Shown here piece after piece: positions 35,401 to 49,600 of a DNA stretch of 64,000 nucleotides. Below the pieces are notes generated by a model. That model ran no database searches, was not told the origin of the DNA, and worked only from the letters and a program-made list of their open reading frames with translations. Source of the DNA: Schistosoma mansoni (lineage: Eukaryota > Platyhelminthes > Trematoda > Strigeidida > Schistosomatidae). Made by a program: the position numbers and the translations under genes. The stretch spans positions 28,595,266-28,659,265 of the forward strand of contig NC_031502.1 in assembly GCF_000237925.1 (NCBI RefSeq). The letters run 5' to 3'. Within the stretch, counting starts at the first letter, position 1. Every line of letters begins with the position of its first letter.

Positions 35401-36250
35401 GATAGATCACGCTGTGAAATTCTCACGACAATCAATCGGCTCTGATTGTATGCAAATAGACCATCAACAAATACATCTTCGAATTCAATCATCCCTGACT
35501 TTCGACTTTTTTCCTTGGTTTCCTTGGTTTCGGGGTCACCTTAGTAGAATGGATTTCGCGCGATGCTTTTCATAAGCACTATTTATCCACGATGTCTTTA
35601 CCAGTGATACGATACGTCAGCAGTTTTTTGGCAGACGACGGAAGGCCATTGATGATTACATGGTTATCAAGTCCCCTTTTGAAGCTACTCTCTGGTGGGG
35701 ATATTGTCACATCTGCTAGGAGAACACTTATCTTTATTACAAGGGAACCTTTTAATAGTAAAAGTGTGGTCGTACTTATGCGTTAGCAACGTGATGTTCA
35801 AGTCGTTGATAGTTGTTATATAGTGCGATATCAAGATTCGGGTAGCATGTTTTTATTCTAGGAGAGGTTATTATCTTGTAAACCAGTATTATTGTAACGA
35901 CCGAAGCTCCAGTATTTGGTCTGAATGCTGAGCTGACGTATCAAAGTTTATTTTATTAGACCGAAACACGTTCTCCTGTGTAGATTACGAAGAGCTCCTA
36001 AGTGACCGGTATTAAATTATATCAAATCACAATCTCAGTGCTCATTTGCAACTGTTCTGGCTTAAAAAGCAAACAAAGTATATCAAAAGTACAAAATACC
36101 TTAGACGGCACAGCCTGTGCTACGCAGACAAGGCTTTCTGTAGCGAAAAATTACGCGCTCAACAGGAAAATAGATGGTTAATAAACAAGTGTTCGGTACA
36201 TGAGAGTCAACACCAGCATTACCAACAAGATTCGAGTAACTGTTCCCAGG
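35401..36250. other. intergenic, unclassified
   Basis: Short plus- and minus-strand frames exist (for example 35592-35786), but none has recognisable content. Part may be the 3' UTR of the LINE that follows. Confidence 0.3.
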
Positions 36251-39200
36251 AGGTAGTTAAGAATCAGTAATAATCAAATGGGCCACGCCGTAACCTTGAG
36301 CTTAGTCGAAAACTCAACTTTTGCCAGTGACCCGGCAACACGCGACAGTAAAATAAATGTAATAAAGGTAAATCTGTAGACAAAGTAGAGACAAAGAAGG
36401 TTGAAGAACATAAAAAGCAGTCACGAGAGCCATGAGCAAAATTTAAATAGAACGATGAAACAACGACGCAATTCAACAAAACACTTTGGAAAAATTTTTG
36501 GCTCATTCTTCCAGTTGTAATTCGTTTGCTATATATGTATTTCTTCAATTTAATGAGAACATTCTTGGATTAAGAAGTCAGTCTTAAGATGCTTTTCATG
36601 TTAATTCCTGTACACACTTCGCGACGAGAGCTTCTTATCTCATTCTGGAATAGCGGTGAAAAAATGCTAATGTTTTGGATGTCGCTAAACGTAAGGCCTA
36701 AATGTTGTGAGGCAGAGATGACAAGTCGTCATACCTATTTACCTCCAGACTGGTAAAGAGTTGAGCAGGATTTGGCTCCATCTCTCTGTTTTTCTACTTG
36801 AAACTTTGATTTCGGTCTCTTTTTGACTTCATAAATGGTGAATTCTACTCGCCTGAGTTTGCATTGTTACAAATAACCAAATTGGATCTACCGAACATTC
36901 ACCCAGGCTGTGAGCAAAAAATGCGTCAAGCTACTAATAAACTGGAACAAACGCTATGTACTAAGCACAGAGATCACGAAAATTGACATGTGACGGAAAA
37001 ATGCTGTTAATAGATGATAAATAACGACATCCGAAATCCTCGACAACATTTAAAATGTGAGCCATTTTCCTATGGCCACGAAGAGTATCAGTAGTGGAAG
37101 GGGCAAAAAGATGAGACACATTAACACCTAAGTCTTAATTGAAGATACGGAATGCCAACATTAGGTCACCTCGCATTGTACGAGAAGATAAGTGGAAACG
37201 TTTAGGAGTTTTAAGCGCCGGTAGTAGGAAGATTTAGAAAGACTTTTCATTAATTTTGTTCCCATGCGCTCCACAAGCTCAAGTGAGTAAGTGAGTACAT
37301 GGACCAGCGTCTTAGATACAGCACTCAAAGTGTGGTCTTATATAGGGGTGCATGAGGCCCGAAACACTTTCTCTTCAAAACATTCGAATGCTTGATGAAG
37401 TGATGATAACGCAAGAGAACATTTGGCAGCTGCTGTGTTGTAATGATTAGTTTTTTCAAGTCATGACATTATATTTCTCCTAAGCTTTTATTTTCCTGCA
37501 CGCTAGGAAGAAGTGTATTATCGATAATATGTTGGTAACTGTTACCGTGTCTGACGTGCACGAGCATACTCTTTCTAGAATTAGTTTATAAGCCTCAACA
37601 TTGAGACAATCAAATTAATTCGTCTACGTCAGCTTGGTGATCAAAATGATCAGCCACACTTCTCCTTGTTCTCCAGATTTTGACATTATCCTCAAACAAT
37701 AATGTCGATGACTTAAGCACTTAGGTAATTCATTAACGTAGAGAAGGAAATGTAGGGTGCTTGAGACGGTGCCTTGGGGTACGCTACGTTTGACCGGATT
37801 CCATCCAAATATCGTCATATTTACCCTCACACAATCTGTCTTCGATAACAAAAGACAGCTTCCTAACAAAACCTAGGCGAGAGGACTTATCAAATGCTTT
37901 GACAAAATATGTGAATATCACGTCGACAGACAGGCCATTATCTTAGGCTGCTGTTCAGTCCTCTCTCGCAATGAACAAGTTGACTAAGCATAAAGGCTTG
38001 TTTCGAAACCTGTGTTGCTAAGGCGTTGACAAGTTGTGTGATTCTATGTGACTTAGTAACTCAACCGTCTTCATTTAATGTACGATAACAACCGTTTTAG
38101 GCAAGTAAAGCTATCACATATCAACTGTCTTTCGTAAATACTACAATACTTACTATGGTCTTTTCACATATATTTCGAACTTTTCGTTATTCATACTTAA
38201 ATGATTCATGTTCCGTTGACAAAGATAAGACCCAGAAGTGTTTCCTACCCTTCAGCAGCTTTCGGTCTCCCGTGTTAGTGCATGGAGGGCAAGTTAATAG
38301 CTCATGTGTCGACCGTGTGACGTTACGGACTCGAATGTAACCTTGAATCAATCCCACTCGTCTTCGATTGGTCCGTCTGTGTTGCCTTACCAGACTGTTG
38401 AGATATCACAGTTTCTGAATGTTAGCTCACCAGATATGAAGATGATGTGGAGCAAGCACATACTGTATAACATGTATCCAATATATAAAGTAAGGTGCAA
38501 CGTGATCACTATTTGTCAGGAGATGAAGGCGCTGAATGTTGATGACATCGTCAAAATAGTGTGTTAAGACGAGGTCTAGGAATGACAACTCATGTTTCAG
38601 GTCAATATGTGTTGGTTTTACGATACACCGTACAAATGCTTATGGAACAATGGCTGATATGGGTTGCTATTGCAACATCCACCTAAAAATACAAGCTCTA
38701 TCCCGTTGATATTCGGCGACTTGAAATCTCCAATGATTAGACAATATTCAGCCATAATCTAAGGACGGATATGGCTCAGAATAAAGTCGTCAAGGAGACA
38801 ACATGGATTATATTATATTCCACCTATAGTCACCAACTCGTTTCATACAAAAACTGCTTCACATGTACCACTGTCATCTGCTCGATTGTACATGTAAATG
38901 ATCTCTAACGTATGGTATTATGCCTCCTCCCTTGCAATTTATAACTATCACTTCCAATACAGATGCGGCCAGTAGAGATTTTTCAACTGTCTGTATATAT
39001 GGTGAGCCACATTTCTGTGACAAAAACTACATCGTGACTTGATTCATCTACTATCAAACTTAACTTAGACGTCTTATTTCTGACACCGCGAGCATTCGTG
39101 TAGCTCACATTTAAGGTGTTTAAAGAATCACGCATTCTATCCATACAGGTCTTGGGAGGATTGGGTTCCAAGATCTGGCCACCCGAAAACCTTGAATCGT

Positions 39201-39990
39201 TAAGTTTGTTTCGCTCTCGAGTTTCAACTCCGTAAGACCACTTGATTCGATCCTCAAGCTGCCAGTCCAGTCTGATATGGAGTGCATTTCTGGTGGTAGA
39301 TTCAACTGAATCCTGATTGTGGGCATGTCTTTTAACAAAGTCATTACCTTTCGACTATTTCAGATTTCAAATTACTAGACTAGGGACGGATTCGACTCCT
39401 TTGAAAGTAGTGTTCACGGCCTTCGATCAAGATGTAAAATCCTGCCTGGGAGCTTATCTTCGGTTGTTCTTGAAACAGAGTCATGTAAGTCGAGTGAAAT
39501 GCTCACGACGATATTCGATAAGACCAGACGTTTTCCAATGACGTTAGACTTAAATATCGTCTCAATTTGAAACCTTGGTGGAGTAACCTTCGACGCATAG
39601 TGTTGGCCTACCAGAGACTTGTTAACTAGACGGGTGCTGTTTGTGACTATATTTTCCCCTTTTTCGTCTAACCACTACCCACCGTTTTCTAGCAGTCAAG
39701 GCATCAAAATCGGGACCACTAGAAGGGATGGTTTGATCTGAGTCATCAGTTGTTACTGTAGCAACGTGACCGCCAATATCCAGTGGTGTTTCGCCGTTTA
39801 AATGTTTGAAGTGAGATTTCCCTACTACATGTTGTGCGGTCGGGTGTTTGGCACGTACCACGACAGCATTTACCACACTAAAAAGTTCTTCCCTGTCAGT
39901 GCCCATGTTACCAGTCCAACCCTCATCAAAGTTTTGTCTTTCTCCACAGCAAATAGGAAACTTGGCTGTCCCCATTTGTGAGGTGAGGCA
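36250..39990 (-). mobile_element. CR1-like LINE, decayed
   Basis: Read on the minus strand: an N-terminal region near 39975-39620; an endonuclease start near 39110 (SYTNARGVRNKTSKLSLIVDE); 'FVTEMWLT' near 39010; a GD(F)-type endonuclease core near 38730; the RT block SVPQGTV...LLYVNELP near 37760; and a C-terminal LRGHRKM-like block near 37080. The remaining 36250-36600 looks like 3' UTR. Order and motifs fit the CR1/Jockey group that includes the schistosome SR1 and Perere elements. The ORF is broken by many stops and frame changes and no long frame survives, so it is old. Confidence 0.8.
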
Positions 39991-42480
39991 ACAATTTTAA
40001 AAATCAACTATTGGGTCACGAAAATGTGAGACAATCGAGTTTACTAAGTCATTTTGTGGTATTGTGGGGACATTTAAAACTTTCGGTAGCGTTTATTGAC
40101 TTAAACTATGAGATTATTCTGCAAGTTTCCGAGCGTACTTAATTATTGGAATGGTTGATTATGTATGGCATTTTGTGATTAAATGGGATCAAATACGAGC
40201 GTAAGAATATGTGTGAAGTGATAAATGACTGTGTTTATCTTTTTTTCATGATAGCTCAATGACGCTGGAGCAGCTTCAGGGTGTGAATGTTTCAGTCGTC
40301 TTTCATGAGTTAAAAAATTGTATAAAACAGTCAGGCTTCTTCTCGTCTTAATTTATTCTGTATTCTCAAAAACCCAATGCTAATTCTGCTGTTACTTAAT
40401 TTTGTCACAACCTTGGTTAATCGTTCCTTTTGATGTTTAAAGAGACTCATAGAATATTTGGAAAGTGAGACATCATTGTAGATCTCAAGATGTCTGATTC
40501 TATCGGTTTTAACATGGTCTTTTGCATTTCGTAACTTCCATTAGAATACATCCAAAGCAAGAGTTGTAGATATGTTGCACCAGAGCTTCATGACTTTGTT
40601 TACGTCAGTCAGTTTGTGACTTCAGATATTGCAGAAGGATACGAGGTTGCTTTTTCTAAAAGCTCTCAACTTTACGTGGATTCATTCTCGAGCGTCAGTT
40701 GCACGTTTCACCTCAGTCTCCTTAAATGGCGCAAATGCTTATATCAACAATTCGAGTCTTACTAACATTATTTGTATTCATATATTTATTCCTTTGATTA
40801 TATGACCCGTGTGCCTGATAACATATAAACTTACCTAACTCAGTGCAGTGAAGCCTGTATCATCTGTAACAGTTCCATATTGTCTGTAGACTGGCGTGCC
40901 TCATGTAGCAATAGTTATTTGATGATATATATTATCATTATAATACTTATAAGATTTTGAAGCTCAGTTCTTATATGGAGGGAAAATTGTAAACTAAGTC
41001 AGAAGCCTTCAGGTAGTTTAAAGACTATAACCACCTTATACTGTGTGATAAGATTGGGGAAAAATTCAGTTCGGTCGCACTTGGATCATTCGAAAGTTCA
41101 GAGACCACTTAAATCCTATTTGTCTTACTTAGCGTTTAGGATAGTGTTGAATGCCTCCCAACTAAGATCATCACCACACCAAACATTTTCTGACAATCAT
41201 TTCTGAGCAAGTTGAAACACAATGAATAAAAGCATTCAAAGGAGTTGATAAGTCTTAAAATGCATGCTCTTCACATAGATAACCTTCAAGAAATAAATTG
41301 ATCTCAGAAATAAAGCCGGTAGGCAGTGTATTAAAGAAGTGTAGTAAGGATATGTGTTGAGGCCAACACTAAATGCCAAAGTAAATAGTATGAAGCAGGC
41401 GATGAAGTGCTAACGTAAGCTGTGAGATAATGAGTTGACTCCTAATCAAAATCACGAATTAAAAATCTACAACATAACCAACTTACCACCATTCTACCGA
41501 GAGAAACGGAGAAGAATCTGTCTCATCCCAAAGAAAACAACCTTAACTGTATAGACGTGATATAATTAAGCATATTAAGGTCGATTGAAAGGTCGACACT
41601 CGCAATTTAAGCATAGATCAAACGAAATAAACTGCTATACGTATTAGTTTCGTGCCTGGAGGTAACCTTCGTCTTATTGATAGAAGAAACCGGATTGTTA
41701 GTGGATAGGTTTATCTGCCACACTTCCAGCAAAAAGACTGTTTCTTTCCAAAGATGGAAAATTGTTTTACAAGCATAAGAACAAACTAGCATAAAAAGTG
41801 ATCAGTCACTTAGCACAAGCACACAATAAGAAAAATATGGGCTTAAGTATAACAGTTGTACGCCCGAAACCACAACAGTGTTCTAGGTTCGTAAGACTGA
41901 TAATAATAAGTTTGGAGGGCATTAAATTACCAACCATCTGCAGCATCAAGAATATGCAAGTTTATAATATTTCGTGCTAAAATTCTTTTTCTTCTTTTCA
42001 GCTCTGTCTTGGTGATCTATTACAGTCGTGTACTGTCTTCTGCAACAGATTCTAAGGTCACTAATTTAGCATTCAGAAGTCAGAACATATCGTCATCAAT
42101 TCACTTGCACTCATAGTCCTTTACAGTTGGGTCCTTCTGCATCTATGTTACTAAGGAAACCGTATTCTTACAGACATGCTGAGGAAATACCCCAGAATGT
42201 TAGCTGACTCTAACATACCTCATCTTAAACTATAGTCCTGAAGATACCACAGGTATCTTAGTTTGACAACACACTACCAGTAACACCTACAACCGAACCG
42301 CGCCCACCCAGTGAAATCAAAAGTTAGAAGCGAGGAAGTTAAAAGATATATTTAATAGACTATCAATATATCAAGAAGTGACTGATCTCAACTGGCTAGT
42401 GATTGCAGGAGCCGTCCGAACTCGCAGTCTGGTGCGGATGCATGAACGAGCGCCTTCAGCTAAATGAGTTCATTAAAACT
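39991..42480. other. intergenic, no supported gene
   Basis: No recognisable coding block on either strand. The 61-residue minus frame at 41607-41792 has no family signature. Confidence 0.35.
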
Positions 42481-42499
42481 AATGTGGTCAGCATCTAAT

Positions 42500-44010
42500 G
42501 TCGAACACTTATAGAGCTATTGATTTTGGGGATTTATTAACCGCTACATTCCTCATGTAGTGGGGCATCACTGAATCTGTTGTGTTCCTTTTTATGATCA
42601 ACAAATTTGAGAGCGTTTTTATGTCGGAATCTTTTGATTCAACAGTGATAAGAACTAGGGGCTGACAATTAATTATACGTTCAGCCTGTCGTAAAAATTC
42701 ACAAAGCACTCGTTTGTAAACTGTTGTTTACATAATATGGAACTTTACACCTTGAGAATAGAATGAATAAATCCCACACAAACTTCATAGTGACTGCCAG
42801 CTCTGAACGTGGAGTGCTTGTCGTTTGTTTTTCGATGCAAGTTAGTTTGTATACGTCCCTGTGTCCGATCCTGAAGGAATTGTGTTCCTATTAAATGCAA
42901 ACCGTAGTAACTATGTATATTTCCTTCCCTCATAAGTTGTTTTTTGCCACTTCCTTAAGCACAGCTTTGACTTCTAGACAAGTGAATACACAATCATAGC
43001 GTTTCTCCAAACGTTTTCCGTACACACTCATAACGGGATTCAAATAAGGCATCTTTACTAAGAAAAATGTGCAGTCACCCTTTTCCACTACGACTAAAGG
43101 TAAGGATGCTATTAGCTGTTGGATGAGCCGAGAAATCTGTCTTCTATAAGAAGTATAATTCCCTATTATTCTCCTTGTGATTTCCTAAACACTTAACACC
43201 CAAGGCCATTTTACTGAATGGCTTATCCTATAAATTACTCACTGCAACTAATCTACGAGTGACTTATTCTTTTCACTGATCTACGATGGATAATGTTGGA
43301 GACGATGTCTGTCAGAAGTAAGCGGTCAGGCTTATTTGGAATTGTTCGTGAGATGTGGACATTGGTTTTGCCTTAAATCTCTGTACTTCACACAACCACA
43401 TGCAAAGTCTACTACACTCTCCTTTCAACGGCTCAAATCTTCATGTGCTTACTATGTGAAGACTATGAATTGTTCAAAATAAAAACGTTCAGTCCATTGT
43501 TTTTATTTATGATTGGATAATCTTCATCTATTTCGAGATATGCTTTGCTTGATAGTTTGGTCAACTTCTCGGAGAGTATAATTGGTGCTAGAGATCCTAA
43601 AGTGTCAAAACGTGGGTCTGTATTTGGTGGGATGTCTTGCTTTATTGAAGTCGGTTTCAGTATAACGATGTTAAAAATAATAGAATGCCTCACAATATTT
43701 CATAATGAAGTCAAAGTACAATAAGCGGAAGGTATTTCGAAGTTAGATTTTTTAAAGGAGACAGCTTGTGTTTTTTACAGGAATGATTTAGCCGCTTGTG
43801 AGGAATTACTTATCCACTAGTGAAGTTGAAAGCTCTCCTCTCTTAAAACGTATTGTCGTTGCATGCATTTTCAACACATGCCCAATGATTGCCGAAATAC
43901 TTTGGACTTTTACTTGCCGTTTTTTGAGCATCAGCATAAAACGAGGGTAATATTGCGCCATATGCAGTTCAGGTAACACAGTTCTCCATAACTTCTTGAC
44001 CCTTATCACT
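42500..44010 (-). mobile_element. BEL/Pao-like retrotransposon, pol remnant (RNase H-integrase part)
   Basis: In minus-strand order there is a pol segment near 44009-43806, a segment with the BEL/Pao-type 'LGSLAPIILSEKL' signature near 43600, and an integrase segment near 42933-42509 with 'AERIINCQPL' and 'ESKDSDIKTL'. These fit the BEL/Pao group, to which schistosome Sinbad and Saci-1 belong. It is an old, many-times-broken fossil with no gag, no protease and no matched pair of LTRs seen. Confidence 0.65.
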
Positions 44011-44489
44011 GCACCTCCACCTCACACACTCCTCTAAAGCACTCCGACAGATATACAGCTAGTCAAAAATCATTTTGTTACGTAAATCTCCTAGAAAATA
44101 AATTGACATGGGAAAACCATTCATCAGCTTTTAGGAGCGTTTGACCATTCATATAGGTTGATTGGGCTGACCTTCATAGTACTTTTTACCAGCCATCATG
44201 CTATTATGGGCGAGTAAGTTTAGTCATATTCGAGTGATGTCAACACTGACTTTGACTCTAAAAGCCGATCCTTCAAAATTTACATCTTTGCTGATCATCA
44301 TAATTTTGTATGCAGTTTTCATCCACCTATTCTGCAAGTCAAGTGGGAAAAGCGCACTGTCTATCAGATATACCGCGTGAGCAAGCATTACGTGTACAGT
44401 GTGTCACGAAAATAAAGGTGCTTCAACAAAGAAGTCAAAAAGTAAGCTATTATGTCCTTAAATCCGGTTAATTATCAGGTGATAAGATT

Positions 44490-44825
44490 GATAACTGAAA
44501 CGCCTATGTGTTGGCCAGACCAACGACACATAAAGCAGTACGAGCAGCCTAGACTGAATGCCACTGAGATAGTAGCTTCTCACCTAATCCAGCCAGTTTA
44601 ATTTAGAACTTCATCATCAGCCTTCATTGTATGGATCATGTATTTCAGATCTACAAATTTTATATGCAAGCAGATGAGACTGCATAATACCATACAATAG
44701 GAAATAACAATCATAAAATATCAAGCTCAAAATGACTGTGAGTGTGAGATACTGCTACTAACAGATTGGGAATAACATAAGAATAGTAATTGTAGTGAAT
44801 AGTACAAAATGAAGCTTATAATAAA
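44490..44825 (+). mobile_element. diverged LTR-like fragment
   Basis: Blocks such as 'gtacgagcag', 'ataggaaataaca' and 'gaagcttataata' occur in the same order as in the LTRs at 34901 and 2395, but with much more divergence and no clean ends. It lies next to the BEL/Pao remnant, yet its apparent orientation is opposite, so I do not assign it to that element. Confidence 0.5.
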
Positions 44826-45296
44826 AAAAAATTTCACCGAACTGTATATATTCTTCTTCAATTTGAAAACTTCCAAGAAATCTCCCGAACTTCAAAGAAT
44901 AAGGCAAACTTTATAAAAGACGTTTGTGTGACACACGGATCTCAATAATCTGGGAAAGTTGAGAGACTCGCACCCATCAGATCTAGACTTTTTAGCTGAA
45001 TGAGGCCAAGCTAAGAAATTCCAGTGTAGAAAGTAACATAAAACAGGTACAATACTAAACTAATCCCCACAGTACTGAGCGTAGAGTCTTAGACAATCCA
45101 GAGTCAGAATCAGTAGGCCGTTTAGCTTGTAGTGGCCTAAATCTGATTCCTTTTTGATCGTACGTACTGTCTATCCTCGTATGTAATAAATGACTTTATC
45201 CGCGTTGGTGAATAACGGAGTTAAATAAGTCAAATACGAGAGTGGATTTAGAATACATATAATTTCTACACTCATTGGTCTGGCCAGAGAATCAGA

Positions 45297-45413
45297 GTGA
45301 TGAAGCGAACAGAAGAGAGAGAAGCGTTAATGTTGCGTACTTTGGAGATGGCTGGGATGCCAACTCGATTTAAGCAAGCGTTAGTCAACATTTATAGTCA
45401 GGCAAAAATGAGT
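45297..45413 (+). other. unclassified open frame running into an assembly gap
   Basis: 39 residues (LEMAGMPTRFKQALVNIYSQ...) stay open up to the N run. The amphipathic text is reminiscent of an RT thumb/palm helix in a LINE, but this is too short to call. Confidence 0.2.
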
Positions 45414-45613
45414 NNNNNNNNNNNNNNNNNNNNNNNNNNNNNNNNNNNNNNNNNNNNNNNNNNNNNNNNNNNNNNNNNNNNNNNNNNNNNNNNNNNNNNN
45501 NNNNNNNNNNNNNNNNNNNNNNNNNNNNNNNNNNNNNNNNNNNNNNNNNNNNNNNNNNNNNNNNNNNNNNNNNNNNNNNNNNNNNNNNNNNNNNNNNNNN
45601 NNNNNNNNNNNNN
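45414..45613. other. assembly gap of 200 N
   Basis: Exactly 200 N, a placeholder size; true length unknown. Reading frames across it are artefacts. Confidence 0.99.
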
Positions 45614-46520
45614 TATGCAAACTTTCATTCCTTAGCTTAATGCAAACAATTGTTTTATAAAGATACTATTTAATGTACTTTCAACCTTTTTTCATTGTCT
45701 TTAATGTTTTATTCCTTCTGAAGATTCAGGTTTACAAAAACTTAAAAACCCAGAACAAAAACTTGATTTAAATAATTTTAATGTGTAATTATATTGTTTT
45801 ATTTTTTTTACTCATCATAATTGCAATTATTTTACTAAATAAATAATAGGCTGAAGACATACATACAGTAATAAGGCGGTGAATGTCACCATACTCAACT
45901 GTTTACAATTACTTTCAATTAGATGATCATTTGAATTTGATACAAATACAGAAAAAGTAACCAGGCGCCTAACAGAGGCCAAGTCATACACATTTTCAGG
46001 TAAAGTGTATTTTGATTAAAGATATAAGGTGATATACATCTGTATATATTCATTTGTAATGTTAGAACTAATATTATTGTGTTAATAATAAGTCCTGTTA
46101 TCACGAATATTTTATGATTACTTGAACTAATGAGTAATAATCTTGTTTTATTCATCTTCTCTATTCACTTTTTATAAATGTGTGGTTGAGAAATAATTGA
46201 CACTGTCATTAAATTATTATTGTATAATATTAAAAAGAACACAATAAACACCACCACCACCAACAAAGAAACCATAATATGAAAAAATAATGAAACGAAA
46301 TTGAAAAAAACAAACAAACAAACAAATAAGTATAGGCTATTGTAGTAGAAAAGCAAAGGAAAATTAAATGAGCAAATAGGTAAAACAAGCCTATTCCTTA
46401 AGTTTTTTTTATTCAGTTTGTTTTTTAATAATAAGTTATTTTAAAAAAAAGGGATAGAATTTTCAATTTTCGGTGAAAAAATAACTTTTTTAGATTTGTT
46501 TTTTATTTTTCTCTATTCAT

Positions 46521-46646
46521 TTAAAAATCAGCAAATTCTGCTTCGAATTTATTAATTTTACTTTTTTTCAACGGTTCTTCTCGATATCTTTCAAAATTTG
46601 TTGCATCACCAGGTCCTTTACAATTGGGTATCAAAGGAGCTGTTAC
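46521..46646 (-). CDS. PKA-C: PKA-C-like last exon: C-terminal tail
   Basis: 126 nt, acceptor ACATTTTAG, TAA at 46523-46521. It reads [20 protein letters not shown] and ends EAEFADF, parallel to the human end EAPFIPKCKGPGDTSNF...EFTEF. Confidence 0.9.
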   Translation of the reverse strand, partial: VTAPLIPNCKGPGDATNFERYREEPLKKSKINKFEAEFADF

Positions 46647-49600
46647 CTAAAATGTTTTTGTAAAAAGGTAAAACCGAAACCGAAATAATTTAAATTCAAA
46701 TAATTGTACATTGAATACCATGTGAAAAGATAATCTTATCATTATTGTAATTTCAATTTATCACAATTTATGATAATCATTGAGTCTCTTATTTAGTTGA
46801 ATATGATTGGTTTCAGTGTCCTACATTTTACAGTTAGCCATTATTAATGACAGTATTTATTGCTACAAAAAAGATTAAAGCAGAGGCGTTTTTTGCAGAC
46901 TAAAACAGGATAAATCAACATATATCAGATGTTTCAATCGACGTGCTTGCGGTTTTCAAAATTCGAATAATGGCTGTTTTTTACAGTGTATTGTAAACAC
47001 TATTCTATTTAGTTGAATGTAACGCACGGGTTTAACTTCAAAACTCCTAGGACTTGATTTTCAAATTCAGTAAAGTGTGAGGTGTTATGATTCTAACCCA
47101 ATAAATTGATAACTATGTTTCTATTGAAATAACAAATTTCAGTACATACAAAAGAGGGAAACCAAGATTTCGAAATACAGCACAGAGAACACTAATCCAA
47201 CAAACATGAAGAGAAGGAGAAGCGTTAGAGCGGACAATCAGAAATACGAGGAAATCATCATCGATGAACAAGGAGGATTCTATGCAGATGTTAGTGTAAC
47301 GATTAGCAAACTAAGTGCAGCATTTCTACAACTGAAGAATATATGGATTTTTTTTTTGAAAACACCCCCCCCCCCCCAAATCCATCACCCTTCCCCCCCA
47401 CCACCCTCTCCCGATTTTATGAAGCTGAGACTTGGACAACTACCACAACCATAATCGAAAGATACGAGTATTTATAAAGAAATATCTACGCCTGATACTC
47501 AATGTCTGTTGATCGGATACCATCAGCAACGTTGTACTATGGGAGTGAGCAAACCAGCTTTCATCTGAAGAGTAAATAGGGAAAGGGAGTTGGATGTGGC
47601 TAGGACATACATTGTGGGAATCACCAAACTGCATCATGAGGTATGCGTTGACTTGGAATCCTGAATGTAGGATGAAAGGAGGAGGATGAAGGAACAGATT
47701 GCGTCGCGAATCGGAAGTCAACATCGAAATGATCAGATAGCAACTGTAAACAAGTGGAAAGAGGAGCTTTGTATTGAGTCCTTTTCTCCTCCACTAAGGG
47801 TGAGAGGTTTAAGTACGTACGTTTTCAAAAGAAAGTTAACTGTTCTAGTAACAATGCATAATTTCCATTTATATGATCGCTGACAACAATAAACGTGTTC
47901 AATTGTATATATATATCTACTTTATAAATTTCCTGTCTCGTTTTTCATTCACTGGTTCGATAATTTGTATTACCAAAACGTATAATGAAACTAATCACTT
48001 TGCATTATAGGATTCACCTTTTTTACTACACAACTTTAGTAATGTAGTTCTTCATAGGGTTAAACGCTGTTATATAGCTTAAAGTAATCAGCTGGTTTTG
48101 ATTTATTAACGCAGAAATTACTCTCTGGAGTAAGTTTTGATTTATTTTTAGTACTCAAGCTTTACCCATGTTTTATTTATATTTTTAATCCTGCATTTTG
48201 CTCTTACGTTATGTATCCAGACCTCAGAAAACCTAAATATGGAAATCATGTAATGCATTTTGTCCACATATTCATTTTTAGACACAGTACCCTGGTATAT
48301 TTGCAATTCTATAGATTTACTTCCCATTTGTTTTTGGATGTAAGGCGTGATCTATAAACAAGCGCACCAGTAACGGCGTTTAACGTTCATTCTCACATTG
48401 ACTCTCTTTGAACTTAGATGACTGTGTTTCGTTTATTCATCATTCATAACCTTTCTTGTCTGTTGAAAAGTACATTCTTTTTGTTGACTCATTTTTCCTA
48501 TTCTCTAGCTACTGTTCAACGTTATTTATGTAGTTCTTTTGCCACATTTAACGGACTTCCTTGATTGACTTTTTGTATACTAATGGTATTGATTTACGTT
48601 TTGTTAACATATAAACTTTGTCAAGCTTGTAGTATCGGTTGTTATGTTAAGCCCATATACTTTATTCTAGTTGCTGGCCAAGCCAATTCGCCTGTCATGA
48701 GTCATATTTTGATCTTGTTAATCATTTGCTTATTAACCTTGGCTATACTTTTATATGAGCGTATGTGTGTACACTTCGTATCTTATTCATCATATGTCTG
48801 TCACTCATNNNNNNNNNNNNNNNNNNNNNNNNNNNNNNNNNNNNNNNNNNNNNNNNNNNNNNNNNNNNNNNNNNNNNNNNNNNNNNNNNNNNNNNNNNNN
48901 NNNNNNNNNNNNNNNNNNNNNNNNNNNNNNNNNNNNNNNNNNNNNNNNNNNNNNNNNNNNNNNNNNNNNNNNNNNNNNNNNNNNNNNNNNNNNNNNNNNN
49001 NNNNNNNNAGATACTAATTGAGGTGGCTCGATGCAGGGGTTTATCCTTGACAAATCTTCAAATCAGTTACCTACCGAAAAATATAATTCGTAGCTCAGAT
49101 AAAAAATATTCTTATCAGACGACTCGATTATCGTATTTTCAAGATTTCAGCTGCCGTATTCCCCTTGTAAACAATGTTAGTATATAATATCTTCCAAATA
49201 ATAGTATGAATTATTTCCACTCAATTTTTCGTTTGAGTATTGGCAGTGAACTTGAAAGGAAGGCCATTGTCCATAGATGTCTGTCTTATTTTATTCACTT
49301 TGTCATCAAGTTTGTTTTGTCAATAACTCAACATACTCTCATTTTATTATAGCTTACTTTGTAGGAAAAAACTATAAATACGGTTGTAGAGCTTCTGTAA
49401 AGAACATCGTCGAGAAGATTTCCTGCGTTGAACTGTCATTCTTTTTGCATCTGCTGATAATTACACAAGAACAATTAAACAAAAATTTACGCCCATAAAA
49501 GCTTTGACGAATATATCTCACTTCATCAGAAAAACTTGGATAATTTTTTTATTGGAGCAGGGGGCTCTATGTCAAGAAGTATAATATATTTGCCTCTATA

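Noticed and set aside
44490-44825. 5' LTR of the BEL/Pao-like remnant
   Set aside because: Adjacency is suggestive, but its apparent polarity is opposite, its ends are not clean and no matching partner LTR was found.
45297-45635. 112-residue frame across the first gap
   Set aside because: Most of it is N; only 39 residues are real and they do not identify a protein.
48565-49187. 150- and 140-residue frames across the second gap
   Set aside because: Continuity depends on unknown bases, and the real parts are T-rich and low-information.
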